Of a stretch of DNA of 64,000 nucleotides, positions 45,601-54,400 are shown piece after piece. Both the position numbers and the translations under genes were made by a program. How positions within the stretch are numbered: the first letter of the stretch is position 1; each line of letters starts with the position of its first letter. This stretch comes from Opitutus sp. (GTDB lineage Bacteria; Verrucomicrobiota; Verrucomicrobiae; Opitutales; Opitutaceae): NCBI GenBank assembly GCA_009695065.1, contig SIBR01000013.1, positions 15,344 through 79,343 of the forward strand, written 5' to 3'. A model generated the notes under the pieces. The model made no database searches, was not told the origin of the DNA, and worked only from the letters and a program-made list of their open reading frames with translations.

Positions 45601-45749
45601 CCGAGGTGATCGGTAAGTTTGAAATCGGTGACGTAGCTGCCGGGGTTGAGCGGCGCAGCCGGCTGTTCGGAACCGTGGGAACCCTCGTGTGCGCGCAGAC
45701 CCGCCAGCGCAAAAGCCATCACAAAACAACGGAGGAATCGGTGGGGCAC
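42693..45749 (-). CDS. Exported redoxin-cytochrome c-copper type II monooxygenase-like fusion protein
   Basis: About 1018 residues from a GTG at 45749 that gives a signal peptide; ATG at 45719 is the alternative. Order: a redoxin-like domain (about 25-190) whose peroxidatic Cys position reads TGVDSPRAA; a haem c-like motif CVECH at 225-229; a peptidylglycine/dopamine hydroxylase-like copper domain with VVHHALVFEG, FQMHYTTTGK, SPHMHYRGKRF and WQSMYRL, i.e. candidate ligands for both copper sites; a putative Ig domain (PPGLALDESTGVLSGTPTAA); a second Ig-like domain; and about 250 residues of unassigned beta-rich module. It is probably a periplasmic oxidative enzyme; the substrate is unknown. 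The 3' end abuts IS481 debris. Confidence 0.8.
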   Translation of the reverse strand: MPHRFLRCFVMAFALAGLRAHEGSHGSEQPAAPLNPGSYVTDFKLTDHLGVTRSLYYQSGAKAVVLIFTGVDSPRAALTLTALRSLRQRFSPQDVVVWQIDSNLGTDRETVAAAQAAAGSDIPVLIDDAQMVAAEYGATRHLETFVIKASTWTLAYRGPLDDANPAGLLPPSTAFAADAAAAVVAGIPVAASRVALPAAAPVLDLPSAGVPDYATDIAPILQRSCVECHRAGAIAPFAFASFTDVQARASSIRTALLNKKMAPWHADPQYGAFSNAVAAPAKDIATLFTWARAGGPRGSGGDPLASAPPAAAADWPFGTPDLIVSIPRQTLRATGHLAYTYLTVPVPVTTERWLRAAVVRPSNAAVVHHALVFEGTLLDVLSNAGGLGGYFAGYVPGMEPAFYPDDTGKRVRAGSSVTFQMHYTTTGKAESDQTQLGLYFAAAPPARELLTRSAFTTNIDVPAGAPEYEREATYTPSAARDVMLYELSPHMHYRGKRFKYEALYPGGSSEVLLSVPDYDFKWQSMYRLKQPKRLPAGTVIRVRGAFDNSRQNPANPDATARVGFGEQTTDEMFVGYINYAELPANAVAPPGFAANRAARAQVGQPFTLALAARNAVTQYRLNAAPPGLALDESTGVLSGTPTAAGRYALSVVVESGAGSAATAVDLVVAPAPSSPAIIAQPAGHAVPVNESAGLTFTAGGGTPLTYEWLFDGQPIGHAVTGSLLLSGVTPANIGLYSVKVANALGSTASEPAIVGVDSTVKVIGSATEVGPNITHPSGRIFDQVLLEGTSAAVTADPGQVVRLSFIDLQDDIVQVEFSGAGTLALRLDAMTGPAAPARYNQATLYRKGHAGIVITGANETTYVSVFSVGRANAVNQTLFRSDVTYDGIADLAYIAISSPTGKFGGLRAANANFFATAGITGIYAPGVQFADVVFVHDINSSDTASAALLLGSAGDVRIAGGDLRQTNASPVRVSGLTQLKFTAGATSHGGALPMQTNQGRLEQNGVDVTAQIVGYGAP

Positions 45750-45866
45750 CCGCGCACCATGCGCGATCAACCCGACTTTGCCAGCCAAAGCCTCACCGGT
45801 GTGGTCAAGCCTGCAGCGAGCAGCGAGATGCATTTCCATTGCGCAGTCACCATGGGCGCGCAGTCA

Positions 45867-45896
45867 CTATGGGGTCAGGCGTGACCCCGTCCGCCT
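45867..45896 (+). repeat. REP-like repeat (TGACCCCGTCCGCCTG type)
   Basis: CTATGGGGTCAGGCGTGACC continues into CCGTCCGCCTG. GGGGTCA/TGACCCC form 7-bp arms. The last 16 bases are identical to the element at 47299-47330. A degenerate tandem GCAGTCAC pair lies just upstream (45843-45866). Confidence 0.65.
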
Positions 45897-45972
45897 GCCC
45901 CTTCCAAAGCTGTTTTGGACAGGAGTGTGTGTTTGAACAAACGAAGGAATGCGTCTTCGGGCGGAAACATAT

Positions 45973-46003
45973 CTCAAGAGTCACGATCTGCCCCGTCCGT
46001 CAG
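45973..46003 (+). repeat. REP-like repeat (CAAGAGTCACGA type)
   Basis: TCTCAAGAGTCACGATCTGC continues into CCCGTCCGTCA. It shares CAAGAGTCACGA with 39847-39875 and CCCCGTCCG with the elements at 45867 and 47299. It overlaps the last codon of the AT-rich esterase gene that follows. Confidence 0.6.
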
Positions 46004-47187
46004 TTCGGGGCAACCTCACCTGATCCTTCTTTAGCCCCGTTGTATTTTAAAAAATATTCAAAAAATAAATACGCCTCCTCATTTGCTTCAGGCGTGGGAA
46101 TGTGAGTTAGGCGATTGGTCATAGCCACACGGTTCTTATATCCAAGGAAGTTATTAACCTCGATGGTACGATTCAATGGTATCCACCGTTTTCGAGTATC
46201 GTCAGAGCCACCCGAAACAAGAAATGGCCGTGGTGCCATCAATGCATGAAGCTCCTGGAGGTCATAACCTTCAGCCACTAGTTTTGGATATAAGCCTTTT
46301 GCAGGATCTTCCTTTGTGATCCGTCCTGCTTTGCGCCAGGGTTTAGGATTGTAGCCTAAATACCAAGGCTCCCAGTAATTGGCATTTCCTTTTGAACTAT
46401 CAAACACAATTACAGGATCAGACCATACCGCGCACGCAAACTTGTCAAAAAGACATGAAGCAAACATCGCCCATTTGCCACCATAAGAGATCCCCATGAT
46501 GCCGATACGTGTAGAATCCACCTGGGGAATCTTAGAAAGAACATACCAGGCATTGGCTGCCGCGCAAGCCATCATGGATAACGGTTCTACCTGTGCATCG
46601 GTTATGCTTGGGTAATATATTGAATCTCTTCCAGTAGTTCCGAGGGAAAGAGTCACGAATCCTCGTTTTGCTAATTGATAAGCAAAATCGCACGTAGTTT
46701 TCGTCCGATCGGATTTGCCCCATCCAATTGCCGTCTCAGGCTCGTAAAAAACGGTGATTACGGCAGGTTTCTTTGCTTCCCCATCCGGAATTAGTAAATA
46801 TCCTTTTGTTTGTTCGTTTGGCGTCCAATAAAATTGGACGGTATATTGCATGAAGCCATCTCTTCTTGCGGAATCTAAAATCTTCATCTCCTGGCCTTTT
46901 AACAGCGGTGGCCATTCGCCCATCATTTTATTCCACTGGGTCAGAATCTCCTTCTGTCTTTTCGGCCAGTCCTTTGCTGTTTTCACCGGATGCCCGTCAT
47001 AGAATATTAAAGACGACCTGTAACTTTCGTATTGATCTTTATATTCGCCGGGCGGTGAGAAGAAAGGAGCTATTTTTTCCCAGATTTTTTTGGGCTTATT
47101 CGCCTCTGAGATTTTTTGATTTTGAGCTTTAAGGTTTGCCGCAAAAACAAACAGGGCAAAAGAGTACAAGAGTATTTTAATTATCAC
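46000..47187 (-). CDS. AT-rich, probably acquired, secreted acyl esterase/dienelactone-hydrolase-like protein
   Basis: 395 residues. Signal peptide MIIKILLYSFALFVFAANLK. The catalytic serine is at 234 in GIMGISYGGKWAMFASCLFD, and PRPFLVSGGSDDTRKRWIPL is the Asp region of an alpha/beta-hydrolase, resembling acetyl-xylan-esterase or PVC/Bacteroidota secreted hydrolases. Base composition is unlike the neighbours: 60-base lines I counted are 40-50% G+C, codons are AT-ending, and Lys, Ile and Asn are frequent. This suggests recent acquisition from a Bacteroidota-like donor. It lies between two REP-like repeats (45973 and 47299), and the last residues (GSGEVAPN) are encoded by repeat sequence, so the native C-terminus may be altered. 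Confidence 0.82.
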   Translation of the reverse strand: MIIKILLYSFALFVFAANLKAQNQKISEANKPKKIWEKIAPFFSPPGEYKDQYESYRSSLIFYDGHPVKTAKDWPKRQKEILTQWNKMMGEWPPLLKGQEMKILDSARRDGFMQYTVQFYWTPNEQTKGYLLIPDGEAKKPAVITVFYEPETAIGWGKSDRTKTTCDFAYQLAKRGFVTLSLGTTGRDSIYYPSITDAQVEPLSMMACAAANAWYVLSKIPQVDSTRIGIMGISYGGKWAMFASCLFDKFACAVWSDPVIVFDSSKGNANYWEPWYLGYNPKPWRKAGRITKEDPAKGLYPKLVAEGYDLQELHALMAPRPFLVSGGSDDTRKRWIPLNRTIEVNNFLGYKNRVAMTNRLTHIPTPEANEEAYLFFEYFLKYNGAKEGSGEVAPN

Positions 47188-47298
47188 TTATTTTAGGATG
47201 GTTTATGGGGTTTCTGAACGACTGCTCATTGCGGCCCGGCCATTGAAGGATGAACGTTTTGCCGGAATCACTCCCAAAATCAACCTAGGGGCCGAAAA

Positions 47299-47330
47299 CA
47301 GGGGTCACGACGTGACCCCGTCCGCCTGCT
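47299..47330 (+). repeat. REP-like repeat with perfect palindrome
   Basis: GGGGTCACG-A-CGTGACCCC (47301-47319) is a perfect 9-bp palindrome around one base, followed by GTCCGCCTG. It lies between the AT-rich esterase gene and the ABC exporter, about 40 bp beyond the exporter's stop codon. Confidence 0.7.
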
Positions 47331-47357
47331 TCAGGCGAGCGCCCTCCGTCGGCTCAA

Positions 47358-48992
47358 TCAATACACCACGCTCCGCGCCACGACGTCCGGCTGGCCGAAC
47401 TGCAGCGCGCTGAGCCGGCGGTACAGGCCATCGGGGTTTCGCGACAATTCGTCGTGGCTGCCGAACTCCACCACCCGGCCCGCCTCGATCACCGCAATCT
47501 GGTCGGCCGTCCGGATCGTGGCGAAGCGGTGGGCGACGATGAAGGTCGTGCGGCCCTGCATCAGGCGATCGAGCGCAACCTGCACCAGCCGCTCGCTTTC
47601 GCTGTCGAGCGAACTGGTGGCCTCGTCGAGGATGAGCACGGCTGGATTCTTGAGGATGGCCCGGGCGATGGCGACCCGCTGGCGCTGGCCGCCGGAAAGC
47701 TTGATGCCGCGGTCCCCGACCAGCGTGGCGTAGCCCTCGGGGAAGGCGGAGATGAATTCGTCGGCGTTGGCCAGCCGCGCGGCTCCTCGCACATCCTCGG
47801 CGCTGGCGCCGGGCCGGCCGTAGACGATGTTCTCCGCGATGGTGCCGCCGAAGAGCAGGATATCCTGCGGCACGATCGCCATCTGGCCGCGCAGACGGGC
47901 GGGCAGCGGTGCGGCCTGCGCCACGACCGGATCGTGTCCGGTCTCGACCGGTTCGCGGAGAAGTTCGCGCACCCGTTGGGTCGCGCCGACGGTTTTCTGG
48001 ATCTGGCTGAACAACTCCGCCGCCTGCCCCATCGCGCCGGCGACAAAGGTGGTGTAGAGCACGAAGCGCGTCAGCTCGCCCGGGCTGATGTCGCCGCTGC
48101 GCAGCAGGCCGGCGCCGAACCAAAGCACGATCACGATGCCCCCGAACAGCGCGAGGATGAAGAAGGCCACGAAGACAGCGCGCCAGCGGGCGGCGCTCAG
48201 GGCCGCCGCCAGCACGTGGGAATTGGCGCGTTGATAGCGGTCCAGTTCGAAGCCCTCGTTGGCAAAGGCCTTCACACTGGCGATGGCCTGCAGCGTTTCC
48301 TCGACGATCGTGTTGGTGGCCGCGAGCTGGTCCTGGGTTTCGCGCGAGAAACGGCGCAGCCGCCGGCCAAAAAACACCGCGGCCGCGATGAGCAACGGCA
48401 GCGTGCCCAGCATGACCGCGGTCAGCCGGCCCGAGGTGAGGGCGATCATGGTGACGCCACCAAGCAGGAAGACGCTCTGACGACACATCTGGGGCAGCGC
48501 ATCGATCAGCGCGCCCTCGATCTGCGCCACATCCGTGGAGACGCGGCTGGTGAGTTCGCCGACGCGGCGCTGGCCAAAGAACGACATCGGCAGCGAGATG
48601 AGGTGGCGGTAGCAGTCGCGCCGCAGATCGGCGAGGGCGCTCTGACCGACACGGTTGAAGGCCAGGGCGCTGTTGAACGACGCGAGCGCCTGGAGTGTGA
48701 CCGAGGCCGCGAGGAGGAGCGCCACCTGATCGAGACTTAACGCGCCCAGCAGGGGAATCGCCGCGAGGCCCGGGCGCAGCGCCGCGTCGATGAGCGAGCC
48801 GGCGAGCAGCGGAAACGCGAGGCCCAGCGCGGCACTGACGAACAACGTGGTGAGGCCGGAAAAAAACCGGGCCCGGTAGGGACGAAGGTAAAGCGCCAGG
48901 GCCAGCGTTTCGCGCAATGTCTCGCGGTTGAGTGACGCCTTCGGCAGGCGGTCGAGCGCGAGGTCTTCCTCCGAGGGATTGCGGCGGGCCAT
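47358..48992 (-). CDS. ABC exporter (fused TMD-NBD) lacking Walker A; probably inactive
   Basis: 544 residues. Six-helix exporter TMD at about 30-320 ([20 protein letters not shown], the [20 protein letters not shown] intracellular loop, [20 protein letters not shown]). The NBD contains the Q-loop [18 protein letters not shown], the signature [17 protein letters not shown], Walker [17 protein letters not shown] and the H-loop [16 protein letters not shown]. Between [17 protein letters not shown] and the Q-loop only about 20 residues remain, where 90-100 with the Walker A GxxGxGKS/T are expected. This looks like an in-frame deletion of about 75 residues and should abolish ATP binding at this site. 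A second copy of its 3' end is at 39931-40122. Confidence 0.85.
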   Translation of the reverse strand: MARRNPSEEDLALDRLPKASLNRETLRETLALALYLRPYRARFFSGLTTLFVSAALGLAFPLLAGSLIDAALRPGLAAIPLLGALSLDQVALLLAASVTLQALASFNSALAFNRVGQSALADLRRDCYRHLISLPMSFFGQRRVGELTSRVSTDVAQIEGALIDALPQMCRQSVFLLGGVTMIALTSGRLTAVMLGTLPLLIAAAVFFGRRLRRFSRETQDQLAATNTIVEETLQAIASVKAFANEGFELDRYQRANSHVLAAALSAARWRAVFVAFFILALFGGIVIVLWFGAGLLRSGDISPGELTRFVLYTTFVAGAMGQAAELFSQIQKTVGATQRVRELLREPVETGHDPVVAQAAPLPARLRGQMAIVPQDILLFGGTIAENIVYGRPGASAEDVRGAARLANADEFISAFPEGYATLVGDRGIKLSGGQRQRVAIARAILKNPAVLILDEATSSLDSESERLVQVALDRLMQGRTTFIVAHRFATIRTADQIAVIEAGRVVEFGSHDELSRNPDGLYRRLSALQFGQPDVVARSVVY

Positions 48993-49086
48993 GGTGGGGG
49001 AACGTCGCGGCGCCCGGCCGAAAACACAAGTGGCGCGTCGAACGGCGCGCGGCGACAGGAGATTTTTTGAATTGGCTTACGTGGGG

Positions 49087-49141
49087 ACGCGGCGCCCCCG
49101 CCGCGTATCGATCCTAGCCTTCCGCGCCGGGGGCGGCGCGG
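49087..49141. repeat. Pair of GC-rich palindromes
   Basis: ACGCGGCG-CCCC-CGCCGCGT (49087-49106) and CCGCGCC-GGGGGC-GGCGCGG (49122-49141) are two hairpins 15 bp apart. They lie in the 257-bp gap between the divergent ABC exporter and PQQ dehydrogenase genes. The doublet layout resembles REP/BIME elements. Nothing else is recognised in the gap, which must also hold two promoters. Confidence 0.6.
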
Positions 49142-49249
49142 CTCCCGTCTTTCCCTCGTGGTTGTGCTCGTCTCACGGCCCGGGCTCGGCGTAATCACAC
49201 CCGTTCCACCCACCTTCGATTCGCGGGGCCCCACCCCGTTCCGCTTTCC

Positions 49250-51403
49250 ATGACGACCGCTCCGATCTTCCCCGTTCCCGTTCGCTCCCGCTCGCTGGCC
49301 CACTGCGGCCTTGGATTTTCGTTCCTGCTGTTGTTGGCGAGTCTCGCCGCCCAAGCCGCCCCGGCGCCAACCCACGCCGACTGGCCGACCTATCTAGGCA
49401 ACAAGCAGCGCAATCTCTATTCGCCGTTGCGGCAGATCGACCGCGGGAACGTCGCCCAACTGAAGGTCGCGTGGACTTACGACACGGGCGAAAAAGGCGA
49501 ATATCAGGCCAACAATCTCATCGTGGCCGGGGTGCTCTACACCGCGACGCAGAGCCGAAAAGTAGTCGCGCTCGACGCGGAGACCGGCCGCGAGCTCTGG
49601 CAGTGGGATCCCGCGAAGACCCGGGCCCGCTCCGGCGGCCGGCGGCAGCGCGGGTTGGTGTTTTGGCAAAACGATTCCGGCGGCGAGCAACGACTCTTCA
49701 CCGCGGTGGGCAACTATCTCATCGCCCTCGATCCCAAAACGGGCCGCCTGCTCACCGATTTCGGCGACCAGGGTTTCATCCATCTCGGCAGCGGGCTCGA
49801 CACCGACGACACCCCTCCCGTCGGCCTCAATACGCCCGGCGTCGTCTACAAGGACATTCTGATCATCGGCGGCCTCGGCGGGGCGGGCGCCGTGCGCGGG
49901 CTCGACGTGCGCACCGGGGCCCGACGCTGGATTTTCCACCTGATCCCGCGGCCCGGCGAGGTCGGCTACGAGACGTGGCCGGCCGATGCCTACAAGACCG
50001 CGACCGGCCTCATGCCCTGGCCCGGCCAGGCGCTCGATGAACCACGCGGCATCGTCTACGTCGCGACCAAGACGGCCGAGCCGGATTTCTACGGCGGCGA
50101 GCGCCACGGCCAGAATCTCTTCGCCAACTCCCTCGTCGCATTGGACGCCGCCACCGGCAAGCGGCTCTGGCACTACCAGATCGTACACCATGATCTTCTC
50201 GACAAGGATCTGCCGTGCGCGCCCGTGCTGCTGACGGTGACTCACCGCGGCAAAAAAGTCGACGCCGTCGCGCAAGGTTCGAAACACGGCAACCTGTTTG
50301 TCTTCGACCGCGTCACCGGCGAGCCGCTGTGGCCCATCGAGGAAAAGCCCGTGCCCGCCTCCACCCTCCGCGGTGAACAGGCGTGGCCGACCCAGCCCTT
50401 CCCCACGAAGCCCGCGCCCCTCATGCGGCAGCGTTATACCGAGGATGACGTGTCGCCGATCTCGCCGGAGGCCCTCGCGTTGACCCGCGACCGCATCCGT
50501 CTTTCGCCAAACTTCGGCCCGTTTCCCACCCCCAGCCTGAAGGAGACGGTCATGTTTCCCGGCTTCGATGGCGGCATGGAATGGGGCGGCGGGGCGGCCG
50601 ATCCCGACGGCATCTACTACGTCAACATCAACGAAATCCCTTGGATCCTGCAGATGGTGGAGACGCAGCGCGCCGACGGTACGCCGCTGCCGCGCGGCGA
50701 ACGCGACTACCTAGTCCACTGCGCGGCGTGCCACGGCGTCGATCGCGCCGGGTTTCCGCTCGCGGGCTTTCCCTCGCTGCTGGACGTGGCCACGCGCCGA
50801 ACGCCCGACGAAATCGCCAGAATCACCCGGCAGGGCTTTGGCCGCATGCCAGCCTTCGATCGCATCACCGAAACACAGCGTGAAGCGATCCTCGCCTACG
50901 TGCTCGGCGAGTCTCCCCGCGCCGGCAGCCGGCCCGATGAACCCGCATCCGCGGCCCGGGCTCGCAACGTCCCGTCGTATGCCTTCGGCGGTTTCCGGCG
51001 CTGGGCCGATCAGGCGGGCTATCCGGCGATCAAGCCGCCGTGGGGCACGCTGAACGCCGTCGATCTGAACACCGGCGAGCTGAAGTGGAAGGTGCCGCTC
51101 GGCGAATATCGCGAACTGACGGCGCGCGGCATTCCGCCCACGGGCACTGAAAATTACGGCGGACCGGTCGTGACCGCGAGCGGGCTGATTTTCATTGCCG
51201 CGACGGCGGACGAGACGATCCGGGCCTTCGACAAGGAAACCGGCGCCATCCTCTGGCAGGCCCCGCTGCCCTTCGGTGGGAATGCCACGCCGAGCGTCTA
51301 CATGGTCAACGGCCGGCAGTTCCTCGTGATCTCGGCCGGCGGCGGGAAATCGGGCCGACCCGCCGGTGGCAGCCTGGTGGCTTTCGCCCTGCCGAAATCG
51401 TAG
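49250..51403 (+). CDS. PQQ-dependent dehydrogenase with cytochrome c domain inserted in the propeller
   Basis: 717 residues with an unusually long N-terminal region before the signal-peptide core (FSFLLLLASLAAQAAPAP). It has the PQQ propeller blades of the glucose/quinate dehydrogenase group: DWPTYLGNKQRNLYSPLRQI, VVALDAETGRELWQWDP, LVALDAATGKRLWHYQIVHH and DLPCAPVLLTVTHRGKKVDA. A haem c site CAACH at 491-495 with GFGRMPAF as possible Met ligand sits between blades, after which the propeller resumes (LNAVDLNTGELKWKVPLGEY). It should oxidise a sugar or alcohol in the periplasm with internal electron transfer from PQQ to haem. No pqq synthesis genes are in the window. Confidence 0.9.
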   Translation: MTTAPIFPVPVRSRSLAHCGLGFSFLLLLASLAAQAAPAPTHADWPTYLGNKQRNLYSPLRQIDRGNVAQLKVAWTYDTGEKGEYQANNLIVAGVLYTATQSRKVVALDAETGRELWQWDPAKTRARSGGRRQRGLVFWQNDSGGEQRLFTAVGNYLIALDPKTGRLLTDFGDQGFIHLGSGLDTDDTPPVGLNTPGVVYKDILIIGGLGGAGAVRGLDVRTGARRWIFHLIPRPGEVGYETWPADAYKTATGLMPWPGQALDEPRGIVYVATKTAEPDFYGGERHGQNLFANSLVALDAATGKRLWHYQIVHHDLLDKDLPCAPVLLTVTHRGKKVDAVAQGSKHGNLFVFDRVTGEPLWPIEEKPVPASTLRGEQAWPTQPFPTKPAPLMRQRYTEDDVSPISPEALALTRDRIRLSPNFGPFPTPSLKETVMFPGFDGGMEWGGGAADPDGIYYVNINEIPWILQMVETQRADGTPLPRGERDYLVHCAACHGVDRAGFPLAGFPSLLDVATRRTPDEIARITRQGFGRMPAFDRITETQREAILAYVLGESPRAGSRPDEPASAARARNVPSYAFGGFRRWADQAGYPAIKPPWGTLNAVDLNTGELKWKVPLGEYRELTARGIPPTGTENYGGPVVTASGLIFIAATADETIRAFDKETGAILWQAPLPFGGNATPSVYMVNGRQFLVISAGGGKSGRPAGGSLVAFALPKS

Positions 51404-51431
51404 GCGCACCCGCTATCAGACAGTGCTGAAC

Positions 51432-54400
51432 TCAGCCGCGTTTCTTGCCGCCCGCAGGCATCCGTGTCGCCGCTTTCAACAGCACGTCGCGCCACTCGCT
51501 CTTGTCGATCTGCTCCAGGGTGCCGCCAAAACGGATCGGTTGCTGAAACAGCATATAACCCTGATCGTCCTTCTCGGCGGATAGCAGACCGGCCGTCGAC
51601 AGGAGCGTCGCTATCCCACCACGGGCGCCGAACTGCAACTCCACCGTCAACGGCTGGGCGCGGAGCGGCAACCCGTCGACGTGGGCAATCCGACCGGATC
51701 CCGTGAAGCGCTCGTTCGTTGCGGTGATCGCGATCTCCTTCAGTTGAATTGTGCCGTCGGGGTCCCGGATGGCGGTGACCGTGAAGTCGTCGTAACGAAT
51801 CTCGGGCACCTGATACGTGAAGTTGAGCACGGCGTCGGTCTCCTTGCTAAGGGAGCTCTTGACCGCGCCTTCCTTGATTCCGAGGAGAAAACCGAACGCG
51901 GAGCCCACGGTGGCGAGCGCGTCCGAAACCGGAGCCGGCTTCTCCGGCATCGAATTCGCCACGTTCGTTTTTAGGAGCCGGATAATCCCGCTTTTGCCCG
52001 TCAGACGAAACTCCTCGCGCCGGCGGTCGACAAGATCCGGCAGCGTCGCACCTTCGCTCGTCAGCGTCTCCGCCAACGCGAAACGGCCCTCGACCACCGG
52101 GTCACGTTCGGCCTGCGCGGCGGTGAACACGCTGGCGGACTCGACCACGGCAACGGTCGCCGTGGCCTTGGCGCGGTAGGGAAATTCCGCGGCGGCATCG
52201 AAGGCGATCGCCCCCTCCAGCGTCACCGGATTGCGCGGCGGGATCTTGGCCGCAGGGCGGCGGGATTTTCCCGGGGCCGGCGGCGGCGGTTCCGCGAGCA
52301 CGCCCCGGCCGCGTTCGAGGCGAAGGGAGCCGCGATCGGCGATGAACGTTCCGGCCACTTCGTTCAATTCGGCGGCTCCCGCCCGCAATCGGTAGATTTC
52401 AAATTTCATGGTGCCAGTCCCGTTGCCCCAGAAAGGCTGCCGGTCCCGCGGGATTGAAGAGCCATGCGATCCCGTCGCGCCGGCTGCCGCCGGCAACACC
52501 ACCCCGCCCGCCGCAGCCAGCCGTTTCAGGTGATCAAGGTCGACATTGACGGCCGTCAGCTCCGCCTCGACCCGCGGTCCGGCTTTTTCCGCGATCCACG
52601 TGCCGTCGAGCGTAAATTCCGACACATCCGATCCCGAGGCCATCGTCACCGGCACATGGAACGACACCCCGCCACCGGCGTCGACCAAGGCCTCCGGCTT
52701 CGTGGCGAGCGTGTTTCGTGAGTCGCGTCCGATCAGGTTGATCTTGCCGGCCACTTCCACGGCCTTTCCCACCGTGACCGAAAAATCACCCGAAGCCGCG
52801 CCCCCCTTGATTCCACTAATTCCCGGAACGGCCGGTTGGGAGGCCAGCACCGCGAGGTCGGCGTTCCACGTCCCGCCGATCGCCACGCGGCGACCGGCAC
52901 CCGACCGCGGAGAAACCGTGACGTCGATGACTCCCAGGCGTCGTCCGGCAGAATCGATCGTCAGGGGTGCACCCCGCACCTGCCAGCCTTGCGGCGTATG
53001 TTCGGCGCTCAGGGCAAGTGAGAGGTCGAGTCCCTGCGCGAAAATCCGTCCTCCCTTTTGCAGCGAGACGCCAGTGGCAACGAGCGGCGCCTTGGAGCGA
53101 AGCGCAAAACCTCCGTCGGTCGCCTGCACCGTAAAGTCTCCGGTCACATCCGCACCCGCGACGGTGAGCCCGTCGCCGGGCCCCGCCAGCCAATCCATGG
53201 GCAATCCTTGCAGCGAACCTTCCAGCCAGTTTGCGCCGGGATCGGCCACCTTCAACCCGCCGGTCTTCTCCTCGAAGCTGAAGGGTTGCACCGACTGCAC
53301 GGCGGCGACCGGGCGGATTCCCTCCAAGGCAACAGTCAAACGATCGACCCGGATCGTTTGACCGGCGCGCGTGACATCGAATCCGGCGTTGAGCGTCACG
53401 TGCCCCACACGGGCCAGCGCCGGGGCCACGCGCTCCAAGCCACTGACCGCAGAATTCAGGCGACCGGCGACATGCACCTGCGCCAAGCCAGCCTCGCCAT
53501 CGACCGCGCCTTCACCGGTGGTCGCGACGGTGGGCAGCGTCTGACCCGAATAGAATCCCGCCACATCCGCCTCCCGCAGATCGACCTTCCAAATGCCCTG
53601 CCACCGGTCGCCCGCCTTGGGCAAACGGGCCGCGACCGTCACGAGGTGCCGGACACCACGGCTGAGGATCACGTCGACGGCGTAGCTCCCTTCACTCGCG
53701 TGCTCGGGCGCCGCCACACTCGCCGAAAACCTGAAGTCATCCGGCAGCGAGCCGCCGGTGGAGGAAAGAGTGCCCGCAAGCTGGAGACGCTTGATCGCCC
53801 GAGGAGACCCCATCGAAACGATCAGTCGCCCGCGACCGGCCACCACCGAGGACGCGCGTCCCGCTTTTACCACGGGACTGATGGCCTCAACCGCAAAATC
53901 GCCGTCATGACCGGCAGCCAGTCCGCCACCCTTCAGGGTCACGTGCACCCGCGCCGGCTCCTTGCTCGACGGCGATGAGATCAGGACATCGCCTTCCAAT
54001 TCGGCGCGATCGAGCAAGGCATCGTACGCCAGCACCTCGCCATCCAACAGTCCGAGAACCCCGCTCACCGCCTGCTGCACGGCTGACATCTCCGGCGAGG
54101 CGGGCGCCGGACGACCGCCTCTGTCAGCAGGCTCCACGGCGACGGCCCCGCGGGCCTTTTCGTCACCACCGCCCGGTCGCCCGGACAAATCGAGCGTCCA
54201 ACCTTTCGCGACCAAAGTTCGGACCGGAACTCTCCGATCCCACAGCACCGCCTTGAGTGGAATTTCGGCTTCAAGCGCCGGCAGTGTAAGCACGATCCCG
54301 TTGCGTTGCAGCTGCAGGTCCACGATCTGCACCGTCGAAAATCCCACGGACAACGATCCCACCGACGCTCGCAGTCCGGGGCACCGGGCCAGGACGTGTT

